Shown: one piece after another, positions 34,578 to 43,042 of the stretch | Numbering within the stretch: position 1 is the first letter of the stretch | Layout: each line of letters starts with the position of its first letter | Source of the DNA: an uncultured Candidatus Melainabacteria bacterium | GTDB lineage: Bacteria; Cyanobacteriota; Vampirovibrionia; Gastranaerophilales; Gastranaerophilaceae | NCBI GenBank assembly: GCA_934757275.1 | Contig: CAKVLN010000001.1 | Location: 248,001-312,000 of the forward strand | DNA length: 64,000 bases | Direction: 5' to 3' | Made by a program: the position numbers and the translations under genes | The notes under the pieces: generated by a model | What the model saw: the letters and a program-made list of their open reading frames with translations, nothing else | What the model was told of the DNA's origin: nothing | Databases searched by the model: none

Positions 34578-34856
34578 TTACTTACCGTTAACAACTTCTT
34601 TGAATTTTTTACCAGCTGAGAATACAGGAACTGTTTTAGCAGGAATCTTGATTTCTTTACCAGTTTGTGGGTTTCTGCCGTTTCTAGCAGCTCTCTTGCG
34701 AGGTTCAAAAGTACCAAAACCAACTAGAGTAACTTTTTTACCTTTAGAAACTGTTTTTTGAACTGTTTCGATTAAAGCTGATAAAACTTCGTTAGCTTCT
34801 TTTTGAGTAACTTTAGATTTTTTTGAAATTTCTTGTACTAATTCTTCTTTGTTCAT
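34578..34856 (-). CDS. hup: HU-type nucleoid DNA-binding protein
   Basis: The 92 residues show the whole HU pattern: NKEELVQEISKKSKVTQKEA, VTLVGFGTFEPRKRAARNGR, NPQTGKEIKIPAKTVPVF and SAGKKFKEVV. It bends DNA and compacts the nucleoid as a dimer. It is a single-gene transcript, with a strong ribosome binding site (AGGAG) and its own terminator. Confidence 0.96.
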   Translation of the reverse strand: MNKEELVQEISKKSKVTQKEANEVLSALIETVQKTVSKGKKVTLVGFGTFEPRKRAARNGRNPQTGKEIKIPAKTVPVFSAGKKFKEVVNGK

Positions 34857-35035
34857 TTTAAAACTCCTTTCTTCTATTTACAAACTCTATTATACAGACT
34901 CCAAGTATAAATGCAAGTCTTTTTTCTTCCAAATAGTTAATTTGTCTAGGTTGTAGGCTGATAACACAAAACGCATAAAAAATCAACGACTTTTTATGTT
35001 ATCTTTAAAAATACTATGAATATTGAGTTTGAAAT

Positions 35036-35410
35036 CTATTCTTGAACGTTAACAATACTTCCTTTGTAATCTTCGCCAGTTTCGTAGGCTTGTTGGAATT
35101 TTTGAGATTGTTGAGATTTCTTCAATTCGGCTTGAACCTCGTCCATGCCTTTTTGCAATTTTTTAATATTTTGAAGTTCCAAAGTCCTTATCTCATCTAA
35201 GATTTCGTCCGCTTGTTTCTGCTCTACAGGTGTTAATTCAAGATATTTGCGCATACATTTGCAATTCAAAAAAAGTTGTTCACGTCCCTTAATCATTGTA
35301 ATTGCACTGTCGAAGTCTTCATTGTCAATCATACGTGAAATATCTTCAGAACCGTTTTTAAGTTGCTGATATTGTAACATTAATTGTTCAAACTGTTTTT
35401 CATCTTGCAT
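35036..35410 (-). CDS. Putative flagellar chaperone, FliT-like
   Basis: The 124 residues are all helical and charged: EQLMLQYQQLKNGSEDISRM, an acidic middle, and a long coil ending KKLQKGMDEVQAELKKSQQS. It directly follows fliS by 12 bases, where fliT normally sits, and has the size of FliT, the chaperone of the filament cap FliD. Sequence similarity is too weak to be sure; the call rests on position and helical pattern. Confidence 0.55.
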   Translation of the reverse strand: MQDEKQFEQLMLQYQQLKNGSEDISRMIDNEDFDSAITMIKGREQLFLNCKCMRKYLELTPVEQKQADEILDEIRTLELQNIKKLQKGMDEVQAELKKSQQSQKFQQAYETGEDYKGSIVNVQE

Positions 35411-35422
35411 GACAAATTTCCT

Positions 35423-35875
35423 TTATGTTTGCGGATTATTGCTATTTGCTTGTTGCTCAAGCATAGCTTGTTCAACGGTCGTAACTCCTGTTTGTATTTC
35501 GATTGCCTTTTGAAAACCCCAGCGAATGTTCGTAATATCTTCTATTACATTGTCTATTAAGGTTGCATTTCTTTGAACGTTAGCTTTGATGAGGTTCATA
35601 GCCATTTTGTTGTAGAGCTTAAACAATTGTTTAGAAACATCGTTGCCATTTTCTAAATCAATTGTACGCATAAGTTCTCTTATGATTTTTCTAGCACCAT
35701 CAATGTTTTGTGAACGTTCTTGCAGCTTGCCTTCGGCTATTGCGATTTTAGCTTTTTGCAAAAACTGTAAAGCACCGTCAAACATCATAATCATTAATTT
35801 TTCGGGCGTTGCAGTATTGACGTTGCTCGCCTGATATTGTTTTATGTACTTGTTGTAAGGATTGATAGGTGACAT
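35423..35875 (-). CDS. fliS: Flagellin export chaperone FliS
   Basis: The 150 residues start NPYNKYIKQYQASNVNTATP, followed by EKLMIMMFDGALQFLQKAKI and RSQNIDGARKIIRELMRTID: the FliS signature. It binds the C-terminus of flagellin in the cytosol and prevents early polymerisation. It is adjacent to flaG (stop and start abut). No flagellin gene is in the window. Confidence 0.95.
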   Translation of the reverse strand: MSPINPYNKYIKQYQASNVNTATPEKLMIMMFDGALQFLQKAKIAIAEGKLQERSQNIDGARKIIRELMRTIDLENGNDVSKQLFKLYNKMAMNLIKANVQRNATLIDNVIEDITNIRWGFQKAIEIQTGVTTVEQAMLEQQANSNNPQT

Positions 35876-36328
35876 TTAAACCTTCTTGTTTATGAATATT
35901 CCAGATGCCATATTAAGCTTCTGCACTAACTCTCCAAGCTCGTTTCCAGAGATTGTTTCAATTAATCGATTAGTTGCGCTATCGTATAATTCTATTATAT
36001 CATCTTTTACATTTAATTTAACATAAAAATCTTTGTTCGGATTTTCAATATCTTCAACATCAGTAAAATCTTCTTCTGGTGGTTCTTTAGGTTCTACTAA
36101 ACCATCATCAAAAGTGTCTTTTGGGTTGTTACCGCCTTGTTTTTTGTTATTGTTTTCGTCCCCTTCGTCTTTTTCACGCACTCTCTGATTTTGACTAAGT
36201 CCATTGACTTGTCGGCTGAAATTCGCTTGTTCAGTCTGCATGGCTTGTTCGGTCTTACTTGCAATCTCTGCAGAAGTAGACTCTTTAACAATACCAGTAT
36301 TTGCGATAGACAAACCGTCCATGCCCAT
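35876..36328 (-). CDS. flaG: FlaG-family flagellar protein
   Basis: The 150 residues have a long polar N-terminus and an Asp/Glu/Pro-rich middle. The C-terminal FlaG-type domain reads FYVKLNVKDDIIELYDSATN, RLIETISGNELGELVQKLN and SGIFINKKV. FlaG affects filament length. It is the first gene of [16 protein letters not shown]. Ribosome binding site AAAGGAAG. The N-terminal part is longer and more disordered than usual. Confidence 0.75.
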   Translation of the reverse strand: MGMDGLSIANTGIVKESTSAEIASKTEQAMQTEQANFSRQVNGLSQNQRVREKDEGDENNNKKQGGNNPKDTFDDGLVEPKEPPEEDFTDVEDIENPNKDFYVKLNVKDDIIELYDSATNRLIETISGNELGELVQKLNMASGIFINKKV

Positions 36329-36415
36329 ATATGAAGCTTCCTTTACAAATGTTAACTTTTATTATCTTATGATATAATTTGTTTGAGGTTATCATATAAA
36401 AGAAGGATATATTTC

Positions 36416-37165
36416 ATGAGTAAGAGTTTATTTATAGATTATATGGAAAAAATGTTGGCGTTTCCGCTTTGGATTAAGCAAACAATCTTCTTAAACTTGT
36501 CAAACGATTTGACTAATTATTTGAGTAATGAGTTTTTAGATTTGCCAGAAGGTGAATTGTTTCATATTTATAAACCAGCTCTTTCTGATTTAGGGCAAAA
36601 CGAGCTTTTGACAAAAGAATCTAAATTTGATGAAAGTATTTATGCTTTTATGAATTGTTGCTCAAAAGGTATGTCACTAATTGAAATCGCTATTGAAAAC
36701 AATTTTACAATGGAAGAAGTGGCAAAGGCTTTTACCTTCTGTAAAACCTCTGGTTTCTTTTCTAAAGAAGTGCCAAATTTAGTAAGTGCAATTGCTGGTT
36801 TTATTGCAGGTAAATATAGAACAGGTGAATATTTTATCCGTGCTGGTAAAATGACTATTGAGCAGTTGGACGAAGTTCTTGATAAGCAAAAAGAAATTAA
36901 CGATTCCGGCAAACACGTTTTCATTGCAGAATTAATGGTTCAGTTAGGTTTTGTAAGAGAAAAAGATGTTAAGAGTATTATTTTTATGAAGGAAGAGGCT
37001 GGAAAGAGATTTTCGCTAAATCCTGATGATATTCCAACTTTGTCATTAGAGAAAGAAAATTTTGATATTCGAGTAGAAAATACACGCTTGAAAGAAGAAA
37101 ACGAAATCTTGAAACAAAAAATGGACGCTCTTTTGACCTTCATAAAAGACCATAAAGAAGGATAA
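36416..37165 (+). CDS. Orphan regulatory-type protein with MshEN-like helices and coiled coil
   Basis: I use ATG at 36416 (AAGGA site), giving 249 residues. Residues 1-120 are helical without known motif. Residues 130-195 (EYFIRAGKMTIEQLDEVLDK, FIAELMVQLGFVREKDV) show the paired-helix pattern L-x-x-x-G-x-[IL]-T-x-x-x-L seen in MshEN-type N-terminal domains, some of which bind cyclic di-GMP. A short coiled coil ends the protein (NTRLKEENEILKQKMDALLT). It is divergent from flaG. Function unknown. Confidence 0.6.
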   Translation: MSKSLFIDYMEKMLAFPLWIKQTIFLNLSNDLTNYLSNEFLDLPEGELFHIYKPALSDLGQNELLTKESKFDESIYAFMNCCSKGMSLIEIAIENNFTMEEVAKAFTFCKTSGFFSKEVPNLVSAIAGFIAGKYRTGEYFIRAGKMTIEQLDEVLDKQKEINDSGKHVFIAELMVQLGFVREKDVKSIIFMKEEAGKRFSLNPDDIPTLSLEKENFDIRVENTRLKEENEILKQKMDALLTFIKDHKEG

Positions 37166-37173
37166 TTAGCCCA

Positions 37174-38058
37174 ATGCGTGTGGAGTATGTAAGAGATGGT
37201 TTGGTAGAGGAATTTCACGAAGGCTTTTTTATGCTTTTGTCGAAACCTTATGACACTATACCTTATTATCTTCGTTCTTGTGCAAAACCGTTGCAGGCAA
37301 CTCTTTTGGTTGATTATGGCATAGATTTATCGGAAGAAGAACTTGCACTTTGTTGTGGCTCTCATGCTGGCGAGGAGTGCCATATCAAGGTTGCAAAACA
37401 GATTTTAGATAGATTTGATATTGATGAAAGCTATTTGAAATGTGGTGTTCATGCACCGCTTGCAAGAAGTATGCAGGATAAAATGCTACTTAGAGCTGAA
37501 AAAGCGAGGGCAATTCATAATAATTGTTCGGGCAAGCATATCGGTTTTTTGGTTATTTGCAAAATAAAAGGCTGGGAGATGACAACTTATGACAAGCCAG
37601 ACCACCCTTTGCAGGTTGCAATAAAAAATAAAATAAATGCAATGTGCCAAGTTGAGGCGGAATACCCAATGACAACAGATGGTTGTGGAGTGCCAATTCT
37701 TAGCATGCCATTAAAAAATCTGTTGATTGGTTATAAAAATTTGCTTAGATATGACAAAATTGTGAGTGCAATTCAAAAATATCCTTATATTTTTGGTGGT
37801 GAAAAACGTTTGGATACAGAAATTCTTCAACAAACAAACGGACTTATTGCAAAAGTGGGTGCAGGTGGGTTATGCGTTGTGTTTAATGTTGAAAAGCAAG
37901 ACGGTTTTGTTGTGAAAATAAACGATTGCTCGATGGACGCTCGTCGTTTTGCGGTTTTAGAAATGATTAACCGCTTAGGTTGGGGAAACATTCAACTTGA
38001 TAAATCGATTAAAACCTTGCACGGTCAAGTGGTTGGCGAAGTTTTGATTGAGGTTTAA
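37174..38058 (+). CDS. L-asparaginase II family protein
   Basis: The 294 residues carry YVRDGLVEEFHEGFF, SCAKPLQATLLVDYG, LCCGSHAGEECHIKVAKQIL, KCGVHAPLARSM, HNNCSGKHIGFLVICK and TTDGCGVPILSMPL: the Asparaginase_II (AnsA, Rhizobium-type) family. It hydrolyses asparagine to aspartate and ammonia. These enzymes have conserved cysteines and are unrelated to the E. coli type II enzyme. Slightly shorter than the usual 330. It is 8 bases after the preceding gene. Confidence 0.85.
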   Translation: MRVEYVRDGLVEEFHEGFFMLLSKPYDTIPYYLRSCAKPLQATLLVDYGIDLSEEELALCCGSHAGEECHIKVAKQILDRFDIDESYLKCGVHAPLARSMQDKMLLRAEKARAIHNNCSGKHIGFLVICKIKGWEMTTYDKPDHPLQVAIKNKINAMCQVEAEYPMTTDGCGVPILSMPLKNLLIGYKNLLRYDKIVSAIQKYPYIFGGEKRLDTEILQQTNGLIAKVGAGGLCVVFNVEKQDGFVVKINDCSMDARRFAVLEMINRLGWGNIQLDKSIKTLHGQVVGEVLIEV

Positions 38059-38088
38059 GCTAAAACGCCTTTGTTACAAGTGCTAATA

Positions 38089-38937
38089 TTAGCAATTGAT
38101 TACAAGATTTGGGTTTCTGCGAAACCATGTTAATTGTCTTTTTGCGTAATTACGAGTATGTTGTTTTAACTTGTCTAGAGCTTCTTCTAGTGTTGCTTCG
38201 CCATCAAGATAAGTTAAAATTTCTTTGTACCCAATTGTGTCAACGATGTTTCCGATGCGCCCGTGCTTAGCGATTAGGTTTTTAGTTTCTTCAATAATTC
38301 CCATTTCTACCATAACATCTACACGCTTGTTAATTCTATCATAGAGCCATTCTCTTGAAGGAATTTTTGGCATTTGCCACTCAACCTCGTATTCAGGCTC
38401 TTTTTCTAATTGAATTTCTGAAAGCGGTTTTTTTAGCAAAATAATCAATTCTAACGCCCTAATTATTCTTCTTAAATTAGCGTCTTTTACTCTTTCAAAC
38501 GTTGGTTTGTCTACATTTTCCAGTTCTTTTAATAAATCTTCTCGTGAGCGTTTTTCTAATTTTGCTCTTAGTTCGTAATCTGTTTCCACATTTGGAAGAT
38601 TGTAATTCTCCAGCAAAATTCTAAAATACAAGCCTGTACCACCTGCGACAATTGGGGTTTTGCCTCGTGAGAGAATATCTTCAATTGCTTTTTTTGCATC
38701 TTCAACGTAATTTCCTGCTGAATAATTAAACTCTGGTTCTACAATGTCGATTAAGTGATGTGGTATACCTTCTCTTTCTTCAAGCGTAGGCTTTGCAGAT
38801 GCTATATCAAAACCCTTATAAACCAATCTGGAATCAGCAGAAATTACTTCGCCATTTAATTTGTGTGCGAGTTCGATTGCTAATTTTGTTTTTCCACTTG
38901 CGGTTGGACCTACAACCGCTATAACTTTTGGTTTCAT
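38089..38937 (-). CDS. miaA: tRNA dimethylallyltransferase
   Basis: The 282 residues contain the P-loop GPTASGKT (10-17), SADSRLVYKGFDIASAKPT, PHHLIDIVEPEFNYSAGNYV and VAGGTGLYFRILLENY. The end KQHTRNYAKRQLTWFRRNP is diagnostic. It transfers a dimethylallyl group to A37 of tRNAs reading codons that start with U. Only 45 bases separate it from the divergent next gene, and no ribosome binding site is seen; a TAGAAT box 6 bases upstream suggests a leaderless message. Confidence 0.96.
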   Translation of the reverse strand: MKPKVIAVVGPTASGKTKLAIELAHKLNGEVISADSRLVYKGFDIASAKPTLEEREGIPHHLIDIVEPEFNYSAGNYVEDAKKAIEDILSRGKTPIVAGGTGLYFRILLENYNLPNVETDYELRAKLEKRSREDLLKELENVDKPTFERVKDANLRRIIRALELIILLKKPLSEIQLEKEPEYEVEWQMPKIPSREWLYDRINKRVDVMVEMGIIEETKNLIAKHGRIGNIVDTIGYKEILTYLDGEATLEEALDKLKQHTRNYAKRQLTWFRRNPNLVINC

Positions 38938-38967
38938 AATTATATTCTACCGTAAAATCTAAAACTA

Positions 38968-38976
38968 TGTTATAAT
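38968..38976 (+). promoter_or_regulatory. Extended -10 promoter giving a leaderless mRNA
   Basis: TGT-TATAAT (38968-38976), an extended -10 box 6 bases before the ATG at 38983, with no ribosome binding site. Confidence 0.6.
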
Positions 38977-38982
38977 GAGTGC

Positions 38983-39807
38983 ATGTTAAAGAAAATTATT
39001 GCAACAATTTTATTATCAATGTCAATTTCTGTTTACGCAGTAGAAGTTCCAGTTGACGCAAAACTTGATTATAATCAGGGTATAGATTTTTACAAATTGG
39101 GTATGTATGAAAGAGCGATAGAATCTTTCCGCTCTGCGATTAGAACTTATCCTGATTATATTGATGCTTATTATAATTTGGCGACTATTTTAGAATACCT
39201 AAAACAATATGCTGAGGCTTTGAATATTTATAAACAAGTTTACTTGAGAAATCCTAATGATTACGAAGTTATCTACAAACTTGCTTTGATGAGTTCTAAA
39301 ATTGAAGATTATACGAAGACTTCAGAGTATTTACGTTTAATTCCTCAATCAAGCAGTTATTATGCAAGAGGTCAAGAGTTAGCTGAGTCTATTAAAATTT
39401 CAACAACTCTTCCTCAACAACAATCAAATGCACCATCAAAGATTGCAACTCAATCTGGCATTTATGAAAACATTTTAAGCCCTACTGGTATTACAACGGA
39501 TAGTCAAGGCAATATTTATGTTGCGACGTTTTCGGATAATACGATTATTAAAATTACGCCAGATGGAAAAAGACAAGTTTTCTTAAAGAGTGCCTTGATA
39601 AGTGGGCCAATTAGTTTGGCAAGCGATAGCATCGGTAATATCTATGTATCTAATTATAATACCAATAATGTTATAAAAATTACACCGCAAGGCGTTGCCT
39701 CTGTGCTTGTATCAAAAATTGATAAGCCTTATGGTTTGCATGTTGAAGGCAATATGTTGTTTATAACTTGCCAAGGCTCAAATTCGATTTTAAGACAGAA
39801 GTTGTAG
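38983..39807 (+). CDS. Secreted TPR and beta-propeller protein
   Basis: The protein has 274 residues. Signal peptide MLKKIIATILLSMSISVYAV. Residues 30-130 hold TPR units (AIESFRSAIRTYPDYIDAYY, YAEALNIYKQVYLRNPNDYE). Residues 155-270 have repeats of the NHL/SMP-30 kind (GITTDSQGNIYVATFSDNTI, LASDSIGNIYVSNYNTNNVI). The propeller part holds only about three blades, so it is partial or completes by dimerisation. Probably a periplasmic binding or scaffold protein. A terminator follows. Confidence 0.75.
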   Translation: MLKKIIATILLSMSISVYAVEVPVDAKLDYNQGIDFYKLGMYERAIESFRSAIRTYPDYIDAYYNLATILEYLKQYAEALNIYKQVYLRNPNDYEVIYKLALMSSKIEDYTKTSEYLRLIPQSSSYYARGQELAESIKISTTLPQQQSNAPSKIATQSGIYENILSPTGITTDSQGNIYVATFSDNTIIKITPDGKRQVFLKSALISGPISLASDSIGNIYVSNYNTNNVIKITPQGVASVLVSKIDKPYGLHVEGNMLFITCQGSNSILRQKL

Positions 39808-39820
39808 TTATTTAACAATT

Positions 39821-39844
39821 GTAGGGTGCGTCGTTTGACGCACC
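39821..39844 (+). repeat. REP-like hairpin, GGTGCGTC type
   Basis: GTAG (39821-39824), then GGTGCGTC-GTTT-GACGCACC, a perfect 8-bp stem. Confidence 0.75.
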
Positions 39845-39861
39845 ATTAACTTTCTAAAATA

Positions 39862-39897
39862 AAACACCACCCAACTCTAAATAACTGGGTGGTGTTT
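39862..39897. terminator. Hairpin between convergent genes
   Basis: AAACACCACCCA pairs with TGGGTGGTGTTT over 12 bp around a 12-base loop. It can end transcripts from both sides. Confidence 0.75.
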
Positions 39898-39923
39898 AAA
39901 ATATTTTCCTTCAATTTTTTGAA

Positions 39924-41246
39924 TTAAATAAATCTAAGATTTAAGTAAACTGTGCTTATTATAAGTGACATAGCAACTACTGCAATACCGTATTTCATAA
40001 ATCTTAGGAAGGCAATTGGGTGTCCTTCTTTTGCAGCATTTTCTGAAACAATAACGTTTGCAGCTGCGCCGATGATTGTCAAGTTTCCACCTAAGCAAGC
40101 ACCAAGTGACAAGCTCCACCACAATGGAGTTGTGTAAACTTCACCCATAGTTTTTTGAATTTCAACCAACATAGGTGACATTGTTGCAGTGTAAGGAATG
40201 TTGTCGATAATACCAGAGATAATTCCAGAACCCCATAGGATTAACATTGAGGTTGCTTCTTGTGAGCCTTGTGTAACTTTTAATATCCATTCAGCCATTA
40301 ATTTGATACCACCAGACGCTTCAACACCGCCGATTATTATAAACAAGCCGATGAAGAAGAAGATTGTATTCCATTCAACATCTTTTAAAATATTGGTTGG
40401 TTTTTCAAACAATAGTAAAAAACTTGCGCCAAGCATTGCTGCAACACAAGTTTCAATATGTGTGATATCGTGTGTTACAAAGCCTAAAATAACAAGCCCC
40501 AAAACTATCATTGAACGAATCATTAAGTTTTTATCAGTGATTGTTTTTGAATTATCTAATTCAGATATTTCTTTCATTTTTGCTTCATCAGCATGGAGTT
40601 TAGATTTAAACATAATTGATAAAAATGCAATCACTGAGAACAAAATTATTGCTATAACACCGGTTAAATTATTTATAAAGTCCATAAATGAAAAACCAGC
40701 TGCGCTACCAATTATAATATTTGGCGGGTCACCGATTAGCGTTGCTGTACCACCAATGTTAGATGCAAAAACCTCTGTTAGCAAAAATGGAATTGGATCG
40801 ATTTCCAATTTTTTTGCGATAGCAAAAGTGATTGGTAAAATCAAAATTACAGTTGTAACGTTATCCAAAAAAGCACTTACAACTGCTGTAAATACACCGA
40901 GAGCCACTAAAATCAGAACGGGGTGTCCTTTTGTTGCTTTCATTAATTCATTTGCCAGATAACTAAATACACCACTTCTTGTTGTTATGTTAACAATAAT
41001 CATCATTGATACTAATAAGAAAATAACGTTAAAATCGATAAAGTTAACGAAGTAGTGCGGGTTTAAAGTGCCATCAACAGTTTTAAGTTGGCTAACCAAA
41101 CCTAAAACTATTGTTATACCAGCTCCTAGTAGAGCGATTGTAACTTTAGGTATTTTTTCGGTTGCAATGAAAATGTATGCAAGAATCAATATTCCTGCCG
41201 ATATCAGCACGTTATGCGCCGATACAAAATTCTGTATAAATTCCAT
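39924..41246 (-). CDS. ArsB/NhaD-type ion permease
   Basis: The 440 residues form about 11-12 transmembrane helices. NVTTVILILPITFAIAKK, GGTATLIGDPPNIIIGSAAG and SGIIDNIPYTATMSPMLVEI, with LGACLGGNLTIIGAAANVIV near the end, are the two paired signature hairpins of the ion transporter superfamily (ArsB, NhaD, citrate/tricarboxylate carriers). A sodium/proton antiporter of NhaD type is most likely from length and the T-L-I-G-D-P-P-N motif; arsenite or organic acid export is possible. Confidence 0.85.
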   Translation of the reverse strand: MEFIQNFVSAHNVLISAGILILAYIFIATEKIPKVTIALLGAGITIVLGLVSQLKTVDGTLNPHYFVNFIDFNVIFLLVSMMIIVNITTRSGVFSYLANELMKATKGHPVLILVALGVFTAVVSAFLDNVTTVILILPITFAIAKKLEIDPIPFLLTEVFASNIGGTATLIGDPPNIIIGSAAGFSFMDFINNLTGVIAIILFSVIAFLSIMFKSKLHADEAKMKEISELDNSKTITDKNLMIRSMIVLGLVILGFVTHDITHIETCVAAMLGASFLLLFEKPTNILKDVEWNTIFFFIGLFIIIGGVEASGGIKLMAEWILKVTQGSQEATSMLILWGSGIISGIIDNIPYTATMSPMLVEIQKTMGEVYTTPLWWSLSLGACLGGNLTIIGAAANVIVSENAAKEGHPIAFLRFMKYGIAVVAMSLIISTVYLNLRFI

Positions 41247-41294
41247 ATCTTTTCCTTTCTAAACTATTAAACTTTTTTTTGAAAAATGTTCAAG

Positions 41295-41624
41295 TTAAGG
41301 AGCGTGTGGAAAAATCTCTGTTTTATATGAATGTGAAATTGTATATTGATGTTTTGCTAAGTAACGATTTTTTGCAAAGAAATTGTTGCTTAAAGTTGTA
41401 GAAATTTGTGAACTTCCAACGCCAGAAACAGAATCGTTATCAGAGGAATTTGAAGGCAAAATAATAAAACCTTCATTCTCAATGGGTTCAATACTGCAAC
41501 GATGTTCTTGCTTTTTTGTGTGGAAAAAATCGTCTTGAACATAACCGTCAAAAGTTGTGCGGTTATTTAAGAAAGAAAAAATGAAAAAGAATATTATTAA
41601 TAGTACTTTTGCAATTATTTTCAT
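41295..41624 (-). CDS. Small exported orphan protein
   Basis: The 109 residues have an N-terminal hydrophobic segment (AKVLLIIFFFIFSFL) typical of a signal or anchor, then a polar Ser/Asn-rich chain (PSNSSDNDSVSGVGSSQIS). It lies 48 bases after the start of the permease gene on the same strand and upstream of it, so they may be co-transcribed. No family recognised; moderate confidence that it is a gene. Confidence 0.5.
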   Translation of the reverse strand: MKIIAKVLLIIFFFIFSFLNNRTTFDGYVQDDFFHTKKQEHRCSIEPIENEGFIILPSNSSDNDSVSGVGSSQISTTLSNNFFAKNRYLAKHQYTISHSYKTEIFPHAP

Positions 41625-41755
41625 ACTGAAATATTAGCACAAAAAACAAAATAAAAATTCATATTTTAAACATTAATTTTATATAAAAAAGTATAAGCAT
41701 TTAGCGTAACTTTTTTTAGTATTTTTATATTAAAATATTGTATAGCGTATAATTT

Positions 41756-43042
41756 ATGAGGTATAAGAACGTGTTAGATTTAGAAAAAGAATGTATGAAC
41801 CTAAAGTTTGAAAACTTTGTAGACACATTAGAAAATGAAGATTTGTTTGATAAAACAAATCGTTTGGCTGAAGTTTTATCTAGCGGAATTATGACCGGCA
41901 ATGAGGCTTTAGGCATGGTTACAATGGACAAAGTTAAACCAGAACTCGATATCCGTGAAAAAGATGGAAATATTCGCCACGTTATTATGTTGGGTTCAAA
42001 TTCTTATCTAAATTTATCTACTCACCCTCAGGTCATGGAAGGTGCAAGAAAAGCTTTAGAAGAATTCGGATACGGCATGGGTGCAGTTTCAAACTACGCT
42101 GGTATTACTGATATCCATAAAGAATTAGAAAAAAGAATTGCAAAATTTTATGGCACAGAAGATGCAATTGTTTTCCCTAGCGGATATGGTGCTAATGTTG
42201 GTATTGTTTCAGCTTTGTGCGGGAAAAACGACGTAATAATTAATGATGCAGCAAACCACGCATCAATTTTTGATGGCTGTGTTTTATCTGGTGCTGAAAT
42301 CAAAGTTTATCCTCATAGAGATATGAAAGGTTTAGAAAGAATTTTGTCAAGAATACCTGCAGAAAAAACTGGCAGATTAATTATTACAGACGGTGTGTTC
42401 TCAATGGACGGCGATATGGCACCGCTTGATGAAATTGTAAAACTTGCTCAAAAATATAATGCTAGAGTTATGGTTGATGATGCGCACGGAGTTGGTATTG
42501 TAGGTCCAACTGGTCGTGGTACGGCTGAATACTTTAATGTAATGGACAAAATTGATTTGCATGTTGGCATGTTGAGCAAAGGTCCAGGCGGTTTGGGCGG
42601 ATATTGCGCAGCATCAAAAAAAGTTATCCAATATTTAAGACTATATGCAAGAAGTTATTTCTTCTCAACTGCTTTGCCAGCTTCTGTTGCAGGAGGTTTG
42701 AATGAAGTGTTTAAACTTCTTGAAACTGATAACGCTGGTCGTACAAAACTTTGGGAAAATACAGAATACTTAAAATCAAAACTATTGGAAAAAGGTTTTG
42801 ATATCGGGCATTCTCAATCTGCAGTAGTTCCTGTAATGGTTTATAGCGAACCAATTTTGTTTGAAATGTATGATAAATTAAGAAAACGTGGAGTTTACGT
42901 TAATATCGTAACTTACCCTGCTGTAAGAAGAAAAGAATGCAGACTTAGACTTTGCACAATGAAAGAGTTGAGTTTTGAACAAATCGACAAAGCTGTAGAA
43001 ATTATTGCTGAATTAGGTAAAGAATACGGATTAATTAAGTAA
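41756..43042 (+). CDS. Alpha-oxoamine synthase (PLP enzyme; SPT/KBL/BioF family)
   Basis: The protein has up to 428 residues. A TATAAT box at 41748-41753 ends only 2 bases before this ATG, so the next in-frame ATG at 41792 may be the true start. The fold-type I pattern is complete: GSNSYLNLSTHPQVMEGARK, NDAANHASIFDGC, TDGVFSMDGDMAPL, VDDAHGVGIVGPTGRG and the PLP lysine in GMLSKGPGGLGGY. Such enzymes condense acyl-CoA with an amino acid. BioF, 2-amino-3-ketobutyrate ligase and serine palmitoyltransferase are candidates. Its stop overlaps the SDR gene start, so they act together. Confidence 0.85.
   Translation: MRYKNVLDLEKECMNLKFENFVDTLENEDLFDKTNRLAEVLSSGIMTGNEALGMVTMDKVKPELDIREKDGNIRHVIMLGSNSYLNLSTHPQVMEGARKALEEFGYGMGAVSNYAGITDIHKELEKRIAKFYGTEDAIVFPSGYGANVGIVSALCGKNDVIINDAANHASIFDGCVLSGAEIKVYPHRDMKGLERILSRIPAEKTGRLIITDGVFSMDGDMAPLDEIVKLAQKYNARVMVDDAHGVGIVGPTGRGTAEYFNVMDKIDLHVGMLSKGPGGLGGYCAASKKVIQYLRLYARSYFFSTALPASVAGGLNEVFKLLETDNAGRTKLWENTEYLKSKLLEKGFDIGHSQSAVVPVMVYSEPILFEMYDKLRKRGVYVNIVTYPAVRRKECRLRLCTMKELSFEQIDKAVEIIAELGKEYGLIK

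Noticed and set aside
40198..40962. 254-residue open frame on the plus strand opposite the permease gene
   Set aside because: It mirrors the antisense of a clear ArsB/NhaD gene; composition (Ile/Ser/Pro-rich) is that of a shadow frame and there is no ribosome site.
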